From positions 248,001 through 312,000 of the forward strand of contig JANWVC010000003.1 of NCBI GenBank assembly GCA_025057755.1: DNA of 64,000 bases, read 5' to 3'. This document shows positions 31,069 through 40,928 of the stretch, one piece after another. The notes under the pieces are model-generated. The model did no database searches and had not been told where the DNA came from. It saw only the letters and a program-made list of their open reading frames with translations. Made by a program: the position numbers and the translations under genes. Source of the DNA: Limisphaera sp. GTDB lineage: Bacteria > Verrucomicrobiota > Verrucomicrobiia > Limisphaerales > Limisphaeraceae. Numbering within the stretch: position 1 is the stretch's first letter; each line of letters begins with the position of its first letter.

Positions 31069-32052
31069 ATGAAGCAAACCTTGACCTTTAGTTCATTTAC
31101 GAAGACGATTCTGAAAGAACAACTTTTCTTATGTATGAGCATGACAACCCCGGAATGGGCCTTCCAAATCCTGCTGCAGGTGCATGATGCAAATGGGTTT
31201 GATTCGGCATTCCACCAAGCCACCGGATTGAGGGTTTGTCTGCGGCCTTTACCCTCGCCTGACGGGAGCCTGGGGATTTTGCCACTGGAAAACCCCATTT
31301 GCCGGTTGGCAGTGGAAACGCCTATAGGTCGTGCTCTTTGCCAGGAAATGCAAGCACGCATCCGCCAAGAGCTTCTCTCTGGTCGCAGTGTAGAGCCGTT
31401 TTGTTGCTCGATGGGAATGATGATCCTAGCTGTCCCAGTGCGACTCTGTGGCGAACCCATCGCAATGCTTCACACCAACCGGCTGCGAATCCAGCCGCCG
31501 GGAGCGTCCGAGCTTGAACAAACCACGCGGCGGCTCAACGAATGGGGCGTTCGCGTCACGGTCGAGCAGGTGGCGAAAGCGGTGAACGAGTTGGCCATTC
31601 TGAATCGCGTCCAGCTTGAGGCGGTTGGCCGGCTGCTTCACATCTATGCAGAGCACTTGGGCGATCTAGCGAGCCGGCGAATTCTCGCGGATCGACTCGG
31701 CAAACCATGCGCATTGGCCCAAGCGCTGGCTTACATCAGAGAACATTATGCGCAGCCACTTCCTCTGCGGAAGATCTCCGGTCAGGTCCATCTTAGCCCC
31801 CACTATTTCTGCAAGCTATTTCACCGCACCATGGGCATGACTTTCACCCAGTATCTGACCCGGGTGCGATTGGAAAGGGCTAAAGACTTGCTATTGAACC
31901 CGGCCCTTACCGTGGGCGAGGTGGCAACCGCGGTCGGATTCGGTTCCATCCCTCATTTCAATCGCAGCTTCAAGAAATACACTGGCATCACCCCGACCCG
32001 CTATCGGGCGCTTCATGGCGGAAGGGACCGATTGCCTCTTTTACCAAGCTAA
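31069..32052 (+). CDS. AraC-family regulator with N-terminal PocR-like sensory domain
   Basis: C-term double HTH (LRKISGQVHLSPHYFCKLFHRTMGMTFTQYLTRVRLERAKDLL...VATAVGFGSIPHFNRSFKKYTGITPTRYR); N-term PocR-like with Cys residues. Confidence 0.87.
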   Translation: MKQTLTFSSFTKTILKEQLFLCMSMTTPEWAFQILLQVHDANGFDSAFHQATGLRVCLRPLPSPDGSLGILPLENPICRLAVETPIGRALCQEMQARIRQELLSGRSVEPFCCSMGMMILAVPVRLCGEPIAMLHTNRLRIQPPGASELEQTTRRLNEWGVRVTVEQVAKAVNELAILNRVQLEAVGRLLHIYAEHLGDLASRRILADRLGKPCALAQALAYIREHYAQPLPLRKISGQVHLSPHYFCKLFHRTMGMTFTQYLTRVRLERAKDLLLNPALTVGEVATAVGFGSIPHFNRSFKKYTGITPTRYRALHGGRDRLPLLPS

Positions 32053-32147
32053 AGAGTCCTTCCAACGGGGGAGAAATCCTTTCCGAGGACGCTCTAAAAA
32101 CCTCAAGACATGAGTTAATCAGGGCTCGGGTCACAGGCTTCCAGAGC

Positions 32148-32852
32148 TCAGTCAGCAGGAGCCAAGGAAATACGCCGGATTTCAAATTCACTGCCCTCGC
32201 TTTGGATGCAGATATGACCGGCCGTATCGCTACATTCCGTAGCTCTGTTCACCAAATGACCGTTCACGTACAATCGAATGGTGTCACCCTTACATATAAT
32301 TTCGTATGTGTTCCATTCACCCACCGGATTTTCCCTTGAAGGGCCCTTACGGGGCACGCGACGCCCACTCAAGCCCTGGTGCTCCTTGAAATCGGTGCCG
32401 CCTATCACCCAAAAGTCGCCCTGATTTTGATGCAGACCCTGCGCTTCAATACTTCGTGGCCAAATCCGGTCGGGGCCGCTCATGTGGACAAGCACGCCAG
32501 TATTACCTGGCTTTAGAAATCGCCACTCGACGGTGAGTTTATAGTCCTGATAAGGCTCCACGGTTCGGATGTATCCTGCCGGACTGCCGGTGCAGTGAAT
32601 CACCCCGTCGCGGACAGACCATGTGTTCGTGGGATTCCCGTCTGGGACAAACAGAAACCATCCAGTGAAATCCCGACCGTTAAACAATTCTGTTCGCTGA
32701 ACAGGCCGTACAGGCTCTATGCCACCGGCCTTAAATGCCATGACGCTTAGCCAACACCCCACCACGAAAGAAAAGGGAACACCCAGCCGCCGGGGCCTTG
32801 AAAGAGCAGTGTTCATAAACAACACACTCGGGGATCTCGCTTGATCTGTCAA
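32148..32852 (-). CDS. DUF1080 (3-keto-disaccharide hydrolase-like) family protein
   Basis: ELFNGRDFTGWFLF, NTWSVRDGVIHCTG, GEWNTYEIICKGDTIRLYVNG motifs. Confidence 0.92.
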   Translation of the reverse strand: MTDQARSPSVLFMNTALSRPRRLGVPFSFVVGCWLSVMAFKAGGIEPVRPVQRTELFNGRDFTGWFLFVPDGNPTNTWSVRDGVIHCTGSPAGYIRTVEPYQDYKLTVEWRFLKPGNTGVLVHMSGPDRIWPRSIEAQGLHQNQGDFWVIGGTDFKEHQGLSGRRVPRKGPSRENPVGEWNTYEIICKGDTIRLYVNGHLVNRATECSDTAGHICIQSEGSEFEIRRISLAPAD

Positions 32853-32994
32853 CCAGCCACACCGACCGGGCAGCAGATCTTACCCTGCACAAACAGGCGC
32901 CTAAAGGCCATAGCCTTAGACCCGGAGAGGAACCCGTGAGTCGGGAAATACCAAGCGCTTTCAATCAGGGATGCCACAGCATCAAAGAGCACAC

Positions 32995-33909
32995 TCAACC
33001 CCCAAACAGCGCCCGTGCAAATGAGTCTGGATCAAACGGCTGTAAATCGTCCGGCTGTTCGCCGAGGCCCACAAATTTAACTGGTATCCCTAATTCCCGC
33101 TGGATCGCCACGACCATGCCACCTTTACTGGTGCCGTCCAGCTTCGTAATCACCAGTCCCGTCAAGGGGACAGATCGATGGAATTCCCGGGCCTGTTGAA
33201 GCGCATTCATCCCCGTCGGAGCGTCCACGACCAGCAAGACCTCGTGCGGCGCTCCCGGAATTTGGCGGGCCACCACACGGTGGACTTTCTGCAGTTCCTG
33301 CATGAGATTGTGTTTGGTATGCAGGCGGCCCGCTGTGTCCAAAAACACATAGTCGATGGAGCGCGCCTTGGCTGCTGCCACAGCGTCGTGGGCCACGGCG
33401 GCCGGATCGGCACCATAGCCGCCCGCAATGACTTCGACTCCTAGCCTTTGCCCCCACAGTTTCAGCTGTTCGATTGCCGCTGCGCGAAAGGTGTCACAAG
33501 CCGCCAGCAGAGCGCTCTGACCTTGTTGCCGGACGGCATGCGCAAGTTTGGCCGCGGTGGTCGTCTTACCAGTTCCGTTGACACCCACGATGGAGACCAC
33601 CGTGGTTGCGTGAGCAGCCTTGCGCAACCCCGACCTTGGAGTGGTGAGGATCCGGGAAAGTTCCCGAGCTGCTACCTCAGTAACATCCAGCCCCGTGGGG
33701 CCTTGGGTTTCGTAAGCGCGTCGGACTGCCTCCAAAATGTCCTGGGTCGTCCTAACGCCAAAGTCCGCCGCTAACAGTACCTGCTCCAGCTCCTCGAGCG
33801 TGGTGGCGTCCAAACGCGGGGAACGGGACAGGACCCGTTTAATCTCATGCACCAGCTTGCTCTGCGTTTTTTGCAAGCCGGCCTTAAACTTGGCCCACAG
33901 TCCTTTCAT
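32995..33909 (-). CDS. ftsY: Signal recognition particle receptor FtsY
   Basis: GVNGTGKTTTAAKLAH, DTFRAAAIEQLKLW, DTAGRLHTKHNLM, TKLDGTSKGG. Confidence 0.98.
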   Translation of the reverse strand: MKGLWAKFKAGLQKTQSKLVHEIKRVLSRSPRLDATTLEELEQVLLAADFGVRTTQDILEAVRRAYETQGPTGLDVTEVAARELSRILTTPRSGLRKAAHATTVVSIVGVNGTGKTTTAAKLAHAVRQQGQSALLAACDTFRAAAIEQLKLWGQRLGVEVIAGGYGADPAAVAHDAVAAAKARSIDYVFLDTAGRLHTKHNLMQELQKVHRVVARQIPGAPHEVLLVVDAPTGMNALQQAREFHRSVPLTGLVITKLDGTSKGGMVVAIQRELGIPVKFVGLGEQPDDLQPFDPDSFARALFGG

Positions 33910-33916
33910 GTAGCGA

Positions 33917-34762
33917 TCAATCAGTCAGGCGCAGGCGGTTGGCCTGTCGATAAGCAATCCGATCACGCAGCCGGCCCACCAGCTCCGGTCCCACCCGAAC
34001 CGATCCCAGCAACGGCTGACCCTTGTTTTCTCCGTGGCAATCGGACCCACCGGTCACCACCAAGCCCAACCGGGAGGCCAAGGAAAGGTAATATTCAGTT
34101 GTCATGTGACTGTGCTTTGTGTGGAAACATTCCAAACCATCCAGCCCCGCTCGGACCAGGTCGGACAGCCAGGGATCCACCGAGTAAAGGCCGGGATGCG
34201 CCAGCACAGCTGCTCCGCCGGCCCGGTGAATCAGGGCCACGGCTTCTTCAGCCGTGATTCGCCTTTTGGGCACCCAAGCTGGCCGATGCTTTTTCAAAAA
34301 CCGTTCAAAGGCTTCGTCCACATCGCGACAGACACCCGCTTCGACCAAAGCCCGAGCCACGTGCGGACGCCCCGGTGCACGGCAATTGGCCAGGGCAAAG
34401 ACACGCTCCACCGCCAGTGGAATGTTCAGCTCATTCAGCCGGGCCACCATGTCGCGAATTCGTTGTTGCCGAATTGCCTGAAACTGCGCGATCTGATTCA
34501 GCAAGTTTGGGTCCGCCGGGTCAAAACCGTAGCCTAAGACATGAATCTCCTGTCCTTTAAACTCTGCCGTTAGCTCCACCCCTGAAATAAAAGAGATGCC
34601 CAACGCCTCGCAGGCGCGGGCCATGGGCGCACAACCCTCCACAGTGTCATGATCCGTAACCGCCACACAAGTAAAGCCCAGCTGATGCGCCTTTGCCGCC
34701 AACTCTGCCGGTTCGTAGGTGCCGTCCGAAAAACGGGTATGCAGATGAAGATCCGCAAACAC
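33917..34762 (-). CDS. PHP-domain phosphoesterase (TrpH/RNase AM-like)
   Basis: FADLHLHTRFSDGTYEPAELA, AVTDHDTVEGC, GSDCHGENK. Confidence 0.92.
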   Translation of the reverse strand: MFADLHLHTRFSDGTYEPAELAAKAHQLGFTCVAVTDHDTVEGCAPMARACEALGISFISGVELTAEFKGQEIHVLGYGFDPADPNLLNQIAQFQAIRQQRIRDMVARLNELNIPLAVERVFALANCRAPGRPHVARALVEAGVCRDVDEAFERFLKKHRPAWVPKRRITAEEAVALIHRAGGAAVLAHPGLYSVDPWLSDLVRAGLDGLECFHTKHSHMTTEYYLSLASRLGLVVTGGSDCHGENKGQPLLGSVRVGPELVGRLRDRIAYRQANRLRLTD

Positions 34763-34805
34763 AGTATAACCTCGAGGCCCAGCAGGCTACGGCCTGTGCA
34801 TAGGC

Positions 34806-35315
34806 TCAACCACCGGCTGGAGTTCGGGCCGGTCGCATCAAATCACTTTTGATCCGGTCCAGAATGCCGTTCACGAACTTGCCACTCTCAGGGGTCGAAT
34901 ACTTCTTGGCAATATCCACGGCTTCATTAATGCTGACTACTGGCGGAATATCCTCCCGATACAACATTTCGTAGATGGCCAACCGCATCACATTTCGATC
35001 CACTACCGCCATCCGGTGCAGATCCCAGTTTTTCGCATATTGGCGGATTCGCTGGTCGATTTCATCGCGATGAGCCAATGTGCCCCGTATGAGAGGCTCA
35101 GCAAATTCACGGATCTCAATTTCTTCTGCGGTCGGCGGCGGCAACTCCGCCCGCTGCCCCCAAGTGGGACCGTCCGGTTCAGCTCGTGTGGCCAACCGTT
35201 GCGTTTCCCAAAACTCCTGCAACGCTTCATCCAGATTTTCTGTCGGATTTAGATCGTATTGAAACAAAAACTGAACGGCGCGCTCTCGCGCCTCACGACG
35301 TTTGCCCTTGCCCAT
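34806..35315 (-). CDS. nusB: Transcription antitermination factor NusB
   Basis: REARERAVQFLFQYDLNP, RNVMRLAIYEMLYREDIPPVVSINEAVDIAKKYSTPESGKFVNGILD. Confidence 0.95.
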   Translation of the reverse strand: MGKGKRREARERAVQFLFQYDLNPTENLDEALQEFWETQRLATRAEPDGPTWGQRAELPPPTAEEIEIREFAEPLIRGTLAHRDEIDQRIRQYAKNWDLHRMAVVDRNVMRLAIYEMLYREDIPPVVSINEAVDIAKKYSTPESGKFVNGILDRIKSDLMRPARTPAGG

Positions 35316-35418
35316 AACACAACGAGCATGAACCAACTTTCCAAACGGGAAAATCACAAAAGGACTGCGGCACCGCGCCCGCGTCCCAACTCCCAACCCC
35401 CTGGCCGCCGCAACGGGG

Positions 35419-36651
35419 TCATCCAGCCCACTCGGTGGCGCAGCGCGACTCCGGGGCCACCACCGACGAGAATTCCTCTGGCATCTCTGGATACTCGTAG
35501 CATTCCCCCTTATAGTTGCGCAACAGCACACGCTCGGGAGTGTGTTGAATCACATAATCCGGGCTGATCGGCACTTTGCCGCCCCCTCCGGGCGCATCAA
35601 TGACGTACGTTGGCACCGCGTAACCAGTGGTGTAGCCGCGCAACTGACGCATGATCTCCAAGCCCCGCCGCACGCTGGTCCGCAAATGAGCTGAACCCGC
35701 AATCAAATCGCATTGGTACAAATAGTAGGGTCGCACCCGACACATCAACAGCTTCTGCACCAAGACGCGCATGACCTCCGGATCATCATTCACGTGCCGC
35801 AACAACACCGACTGGTTGCCCAATGGAATGCCTGCATCAGCCAGTCGTTCCAAGGCTCCCCGGGATTCCAGAGTCAGTTCTCGCGGATGGTTCGTGTGGA
35901 TGCTGATAAATAGGGGATGGTACCGTCGCAGCACGCTACACAATGACGAAGTAATCCGTTGAGGCAGAAAAATCGGGATGCGCGTGCCAATGCGCAAAAA
36001 CTCGACATGAGGAATCGCCCGAAGGGCCCCGAGTAACTCGTTTAATTTCTCATCGCTCAACAAGAGCGGATCGCCTCCGCTCAAGAGCACATCTCGCACC
36101 TCGGGATGCTTCCGGATGTATTCAATCTGTTGCTCAAATTGAGGATGAAAGTCATAGCCGCTGGCATTGCTAACCATCCGCGAACGCGTGCAATAGCGGC
36201 AATAGGCGGCACATCGATCCGTGACGAGGAACAAAACCCGGTCCGGATACCGATGGACCAATCCCGGCACGGGCGAGTGCGCCTCTTCTCCGCACGGGTC
36301 GGTTCGTTCCCAGGGAGCCGTCACGGTTTCCTCGATCCTCGGCACCACCTGGCGACGGATCGGACAATTCTCATCGGCAGGGTCGATCAGGTTGAAAAAA
36401 TAAGGGGTGATGCCCAATGCCAGCTTCCGATTGGCCAGGATCGTCCCGGCCCGCTCCTCAGGGGTCAACGTGGGCAGCAGCCGTTCGAGTTGTTCCAACG
36501 AAGTGACCCGATGCTTAAGCTGCCAGCGCCAATCCTCCCATTGCTCAGCCGGCACCTCCTGCCAAGGGCCCCGACCTGTACTGACAAACTGCTTCCATGC
36601 GGCGGCACTGTTGCTTTCGCCGCCTTCCGACGATGAAGCCGAAGCGTCCAT
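35419..36651 (-). CDS. KamA-family radical SAM protein (lysine 2,3-aminomutase-like)
   Basis: Radical SAM CAAYCRYCTR; DVLLSGGDPLLL; VPTYVIDAPGGGGKVP motifs. Confidence 0.94.
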   Translation of the reverse strand: MDASASSSEGGESNSAAAWKQFVSTGRGPWQEVPAEQWEDWRWQLKHRVTSLEQLERLLPTLTPEERAGTILANRKLALGITPYFFNLIDPADENCPIRRQVVPRIEETVTAPWERTDPCGEEAHSPVPGLVHRYPDRVLFLVTDRCAAYCRYCTRSRMVSNASGYDFHPQFEQQIEYIRKHPEVRDVLLSGGDPLLLSDEKLNELLGALRAIPHVEFLRIGTRIPIFLPQRITSSLCSVLRRYHPLFISIHTNHPRELTLESRGALERLADAGIPLGNQSVLLRHVNDDPEVMRVLVQKLLMCRVRPYYLYQCDLIAGSAHLRTSVRRGLEIMRQLRGYTTGYAVPTYVIDAPGGGGKVPISPDYVIQHTPERVLLRNYKGECYEYPEMPEEFSSVVAPESRCATEWAG

Positions 36652-36684
36652 GTTGCGCGAACTATAAAAGCCGCACCCTTCCTG

Positions 36685-37341
36685 TCAAGGTGCCCCCACA
36701 AGTCGGTCCAGCCGTTCCCGAAACGCGCGACAAGCCAACCGCACATCCGGTGCGCGTAAGATCGCCGAGACCACACAAATTCGTCGGGCTCCAGCCGCCA
36801 AAACCTCCTCCAGATTGGTCAGGTTGATCCCCCCAATCGCAAACCAGGGGACGTTCAGGTGCCGTGCTGCCCAACGGACGTATGCCAGGGTCACCGGCTT
36901 TACGCCCGGCTTGGTGCCCGTGGCATACACCGGTCCCACGGCCACGTAATCTGCTCCTGCACGCACAGCTCGCTCCGCTTGCTCCGGCGCATGCGAGCTT
37001 AACCCGACTCGCAAGCCACGTTGGCCTGAACATAACTCGCTCACGTGTCGATACCCGCGATCAAAAAAATCCTCTTGTCCCAAATGACACAATTCCGCAC
37101 CGACGGATAAAGCCACTTCCGGATGATCGTTGATCACCAATCCCACGCCCGCAGCCCGCGTCACTGGCAAGAGCCGGGAAGCCAACTGCCGGATTTCCTC
37201 GGCCGTACGGTCCTTGGCGCGCAGTTGGACCAGATCCGCGCCTCCCTCGCAAAGGGCTTCCGCCACTGCAACTGGATCTCGGCCATCCAAGTAAGCCGTG
37301 TCCACGAAGGCGTACAATCGACACTCACTCAGCGGCTTCAT
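36685..37341 (-). CDS. thiE: Thiamine-phosphate synthase
   Basis: [60 protein letters not shown]. Confidence 0.95.
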   Translation of the reverse strand: MKPLSECRLYAFVDTAYLDGRDPVAVAEALCEGGADLVQLRAKDRTAEEIRQLASRLLPVTRAAGVGLVINDHPEVALSVGAELCHLGQEDFFDRGYRHVSELCSGQRGLRVGLSSHAPEQAERAVRAGADYVAVGPVYATGTKPGVKPVTLAYVRWAARHLNVPWFAIGGINLTNLEEVLAAGARRICVVSAILRAPDVRLACRAFRERLDRLVGAP

Positions 37342-38003
37342 GTCAGTTTCAAGTTCGGGACCGGCGTTTTGACAAACTGGACAGGCCGCAAATAGATGGG
37401 CTCAAAACTTTCCGGAGCACACGGGCCCCTACGCAAAGCTAGCCGGCCCACATGGACGGCCGAAGGCCCCAACTTGATTCCCTCAGAAAACCATCGAGTG
37501 ACTTCAGGTCCTACCCATTGCCACTTCCTCCGATCAATCCCCTGTCGCAAACCGCATGCATCCGCCAGCCGCAGTGGCTTCAACTCCCGCCACCCCGCAT
37601 CCGCCAACTCGTACTCAGCCACGTACAATTCTCCCCGTTGCGCGTCCACCACAACGCACACCCAGCCGCGCACGCCCACCTCCCACGCCCGCGCTGCGAT
37701 GCTCTCCATGCTGCTGTTTCCCAACACTAATACCTGACGCGCCAAGTGCCAACCTTGAGCCAACGCCAAAGCTGCCCGAATGCCCGTGTACGAGCCCGGG
37801 CCCAAACCAACCGCCACCGCTTCAATATCCGACCGATCCCATCCAGCTTCCCTCAAAGCTGTCTCGACCAGACGAAGCCCCGCCAACGGCCGTTCCTCGG
37901 CCGAAGCCACCACGCTCCGAGCCTGGACGGATCCATCCTGAATCTGCTCCAACAAGGCCACCTCCCGCGGAACAGCCGAAAACTCAACCGCCAACATCTT
38001 CAT
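37338..38003 (-). CDS. tsaB: tRNA t6A biosynthesis protein TsaB
   Basis: EAVAVGLGPGSYTGIRAALALAQGWHLA motif; 4-bp overlap with thiE. Confidence 0.93.
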   Translation of the reverse strand: MKMLAVEFSAVPREVALLEQIQDGSVQARSVVASAEERPLAGLRLVETALREAGWDRSDIEAVAVGLGPGSYTGIRAALALAQGWHLARQVLVLGNSSMESIAARAWEVGVRGWVCVVVDAQRGELYVAEYELADAGWRELKPLRLADACGLRQGIDRRKWQWVGPEVTRWFSEGIKLGPSAVHVGRLALRRGPCAPESFEPIYLRPVQFVKTPVPNLKLT

Positions 38004-38487
38004 ACGTGATCCACCGCGTCCTAGAGCCGGTCATCTCCAACTTCACACGGCGCAGACGCACAGGCCGCGCGGCCCAGTCGGGCCAATGCTCCCCTGCACC
38101 CAGCCGCTCCGGCCATTCGATAATCGTCACTCCCTCGGTCACGAAATACTGGTCCAGCCCGGTCGCCAGAATACTCTCCGGACCCTCCAATCGGTACAAA
38201 TCCAAATGATACAAGGGCAACCGCCCCCCCCGATAAACGTGCAAAAGACTGAAGCTCGGGGAATGAACCCGGGCCGGTGAGGCCAATCCGCGGGCCAGTC
38301 CGCGAACTAGGGTGGTTTTCCCCGACCCCACTTCGCCGTGCAAGGTGATCACCCAGCCAGGCCCCACCTCTTGTGCCCACTCCCAACCCACAGCCTCGGT
38401 CTTCTCGACACTGTCCGATAGCACTCGCCACACACTCAGAACGGTAAGGCTCCACGCGCCAAATGGGAACAACGTTGGCACCGACAA
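37984..38487 (-). CDS. tsaE: tRNA t6A biosynthesis ATPase TsaE
   Basis: LHGEVGSGKTTLVRGLARGL, SPSFSLLHVYRGGRLPLYHLDLYRLEG, IIEWPERLG. Confidence 0.94.
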   Translation of the reverse strand: MSVPTLFPFGAWSLTVLSVWRVLSDSVEKTEAVGWEWAQEVGPGWVITLHGEVGSGKTTLVRGLARGLASPARVHSPSFSLLHVYRGGRLPLYHLDLYRLEGPESILATGLDQYFVTEGVTIIEWPERLGAGEHWPDWAARPVRLRRVKLEMTGSRTRWITYEDVGG

Positions 38488-38523
38488 CCACCTACCCCGA
38501 TGGATGCACCTCCTCGACCCTGC

Positions 38524-39447
38524 TCAACTCAAGCCCTCCCGTCGAAGCCGGTCCAACACATCACAATAGCCCGCTAGATCCCGGAAAAGGATCGCCCCAA
38601 TCTCTTCCAACACTCTTCGATAACTGGGGGCACCCCGGCCGCCCACCAAAATCGCAGTCTGCCCGGGCAGAAACTCGCGTAACCGCCGCAATTCCTCCGG
38701 TAATTGAGGATCGTCTTCCGGATAAACAATGCTCAAAGCTGCCGCTCGTGCACCAGTGCGCAGTACCGCCCCGGCAATCTCTGCCGCCGGAAGATTGCTC
38801 CCTAATTGAATCGGACGCCAACCCATCTGACCAGCCGCCGCCCCCGCCAGCAAGGCGCCCAGTTCATGAATCTGCCCGGCTGGAGTCGCCACCACCAACC
38901 GCGGGGCCATTCCCGTAGCGTGGCCTTCCATCCGACCCAGAAACACCCTCAACACCCCACTCAAAAAATGCTCATGCGCCGCCATCAATTCGCCATTTCG
39001 CCACTTCTGCCCAACCTCTTCTATCAATGCGGACGCGATCCGACACAAAAATCCCCGATGCCCGACCGCGACCAAGGCACGATTCAAAACCCGTCGCAAC
39101 CCCGGCTCATCAAATTCGGTGACACGTCCGATGGCCTCCTCTACAAAACCACAGGAAAGCCCCCCTGTAGACACGAATCGGTTCCCCTCCGCCTGACCCG
39201 CACACCGCACCAAATCTCGAAGACGATCCTCCGGCAATCGGGCGATGCACCCAATGGCGTGACCCGCCGCCACAGCCCGCGCCAACAACAACAACCGCTC
39301 CAACTCACGCTCTGTGTATTGGCGCCGATTGGAACTGGTCCGACGCGGCTGAACCGCGCCATAACGTTTCTCCCAAATCCGAATGACATGCGGACTTAAA
39401 CCCGTCCGCTCGGCCACGAGCCGAATGGAATAGCAAGGCGTATCCAT
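38524..39447 (-). CDS. MerR-family regulator with cobalamin-binding domain (CarH/LitR-type)
   Basis: MerR HTH (YSIRLVAERTGLSPHVIRIWEKRYG); Wx9EH signature (WRNGELMAAHEH); B12-binding-like QIHELG and VGGRG. Confidence 0.9.
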   Translation of the reverse strand: MDTPCYSIRLVAERTGLSPHVIRIWEKRYGAVQPRRTSSNRRQYTERELERLLLLARAVAAGHAIGCIARLPEDRLRDLVRCAGQAEGNRFVSTGGLSCGFVEEAIGRVTEFDEPGLRRVLNRALVAVGHRGFLCRIASALIEEVGQKWRNGELMAAHEHFLSGVLRVFLGRMEGHATGMAPRLVVATPAGQIHELGALLAGAAAGQMGWRPIQLGSNLPAAEIAGAVLRTGARAAALSIVYPEDDPQLPEELRRLREFLPGQTAILVGGRGAPSYRRVLEEIGAILFRDLAGYCDVLDRLRREGLS

Positions 39448-39716
39448 CAATGCGCAAAGATCCACCTCTCAGATTGAAACCCTCGCTCCTCCACCAACCG
39501 CGCGCACGCGACCGATGCCCTTCCAATCCGGGACAACCTACGCATCAAGACCCACCACTGCCGAAACTTAGACAAAACGCAGAAGACCATCCGGGAGAAT
39601 GGCCCTCCCCGGAGCACAGAATCCACGTCGAGGACCCTTAACCTACTTTTCATCAATCTTTTACCCACTTAAAACATTTTTTGGCTTTCGGCTGAGCAAA
39701 ATATTTGAACAAAAAA

Positions 39717-39745
39717 TTGACTGCAACCATCAAATACTGTAGACA
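39717..39745 (+). promoter_or_regulatory. Candidate sigma70 promoter upstream of the RpoD-like sigma gene
   Basis: TTGACT - 17 bp - TAGACA in an AT-rich intergenic stretch. Confidence 0.35.
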
Positions 39746-39785
39746 TCAATTACGGTTCTTGGAACCCGAGACATCTCGGCCGTCC

Positions 39786-40928
39786 ATGCACCTCCAAACA
39801 ACAGCCATGCGTGTCGTAAAAACAGTCAGAGGGACGCGTCCGGGAAAGCGGCAGATCGCCGTCACCCGGTCTCGGTTGGGCACCCGCCCACGTCCCCATC
39901 CGGGCCACACGTCTCGAAAGACGGGAGCGAAACATGGGACCAACTCGACAGATCCGTCGCGAGATAAATGGACCCCAAAAATCGAAGCTGAAACTCAACC
40001 AGCCCTTGAGGTGACTCTTCAAACCACGCCCGGTAACGACGTTTGCTCTGCAAATCGGGATTCGGACGTCTTGGAGGGGCTTCACGATCTCCCGCACGAA
40101 ACAGCCAGTGCTATCAGCCTGTACATGCGTGAAGCCGGTCAGGTGCCGCTGCTGACGCCCGAGGAGGAAATCGAGCTGGCGGCCCGAATCAAGAAAGGCG
40201 ACGAAGCCGCGCGCGAGCAGATGATACGCGCTAATTTGCGGCTGGTGGTCAAAATTGCCCGCGAATATGAAGGTTTGGGCCTTCCGCTGTTGGATTTGAT
40301 TAATGAGGGCAATATCGGCCTGATGAAAGCGGTGGAGCGTTTTGACCCTGCCAAAGGAGGCAAACTTTCCACGTATAGTTCTTGGTGGATTAAACAATCC
40401 ATCCGCCGCGCCTTGGCCAACCAAGGCAAGACCATTCGACTTCCCGTCCACGTTGCCGACAAAATCTATCACCTGCGATTAGCGGAGCTGCGTCTTCAGG
40501 AAACCTTGGGACGCGAGCCCACCGAGGAGGAATTGGCGCAGGAACTTAAGACGACGCCCAAAAAGGTGGCTGCTTTGCGTTCAGCCGCGGTGCGACCCGC
40601 TTCCCTAGACGCTCCCCTCGGAGATGAGGACAGCAGCCGGTTGGGGGAGGTAGTGCCCGACGATTCGTCGCCCAATCCTGCTGAGGTGCTGGAGCGGCGC
40701 ACCACGGCTGCCAAAGTTATGGAGCTCATCAATCGCCTGCCGGAACGCGAGGCCAGTATCTTGCGGTTCCGGTTTGGTCTTCACGGCGGACCAGAAAAGA
40801 CCCTGGAGGAAGTGGGCCGTAAGTTTGGTGTGACCCGGGAAAGGGTGCGTCAGCTCCAAAATTTGGCGCTCAATAAATTGCGTCGTATGCTCGAGGAAGA
40901 TTTGCACGGCTTGGGAGTTTCGACTTGA
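39786..40928 (+). CDS. RpoD-family (group 1/2) RNA polymerase sigma factor
   Basis: AISLYMREAGQVPLLTPEEEIELAARIKKGD, LRLVVKIAREYEGLGLPLLDLINEGNIGLMKAVERFDP, region 4 TLEEVGRKFGVTRERVRQLQNLALNKLRR; start uncertain (39786 or 39807). Confidence 0.95.
   Translation: MHLQTTAMRVVKTVRGTRPGKRQIAVTRSRLGTRPRPHPGHTSRKTGAKHGTNSTDPSRDKWTPKIEAETQPALEVTLQTTPGNDVCSANRDSDVLEGLHDLPHETASAISLYMREAGQVPLLTPEEEIELAARIKKGDEAAREQMIRANLRLVVKIAREYEGLGLPLLDLINEGNIGLMKAVERFDPAKGGKLSTYSSWWIKQSIRRALANQGKTIRLPVHVADKIYHLRLAELRLQETLGREPTEEELAQELKTTPKKVAALRSAAVRPASLDAPLGDEDSSRLGEVVPDDSSPNPAEVLERRTTAAKVMELINRLPEREASILRFRFGLHGGPEKTLEEVGRKFGVTRERVRQLQNLALNKLRRMLEEDLHGLGVST

Noticed and set aside
39750-40472. 240-aa minus ORF antisense to the sigma factor
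   Set aside because: Antisense to the highly conserved sigma region 2; shadow ORF.
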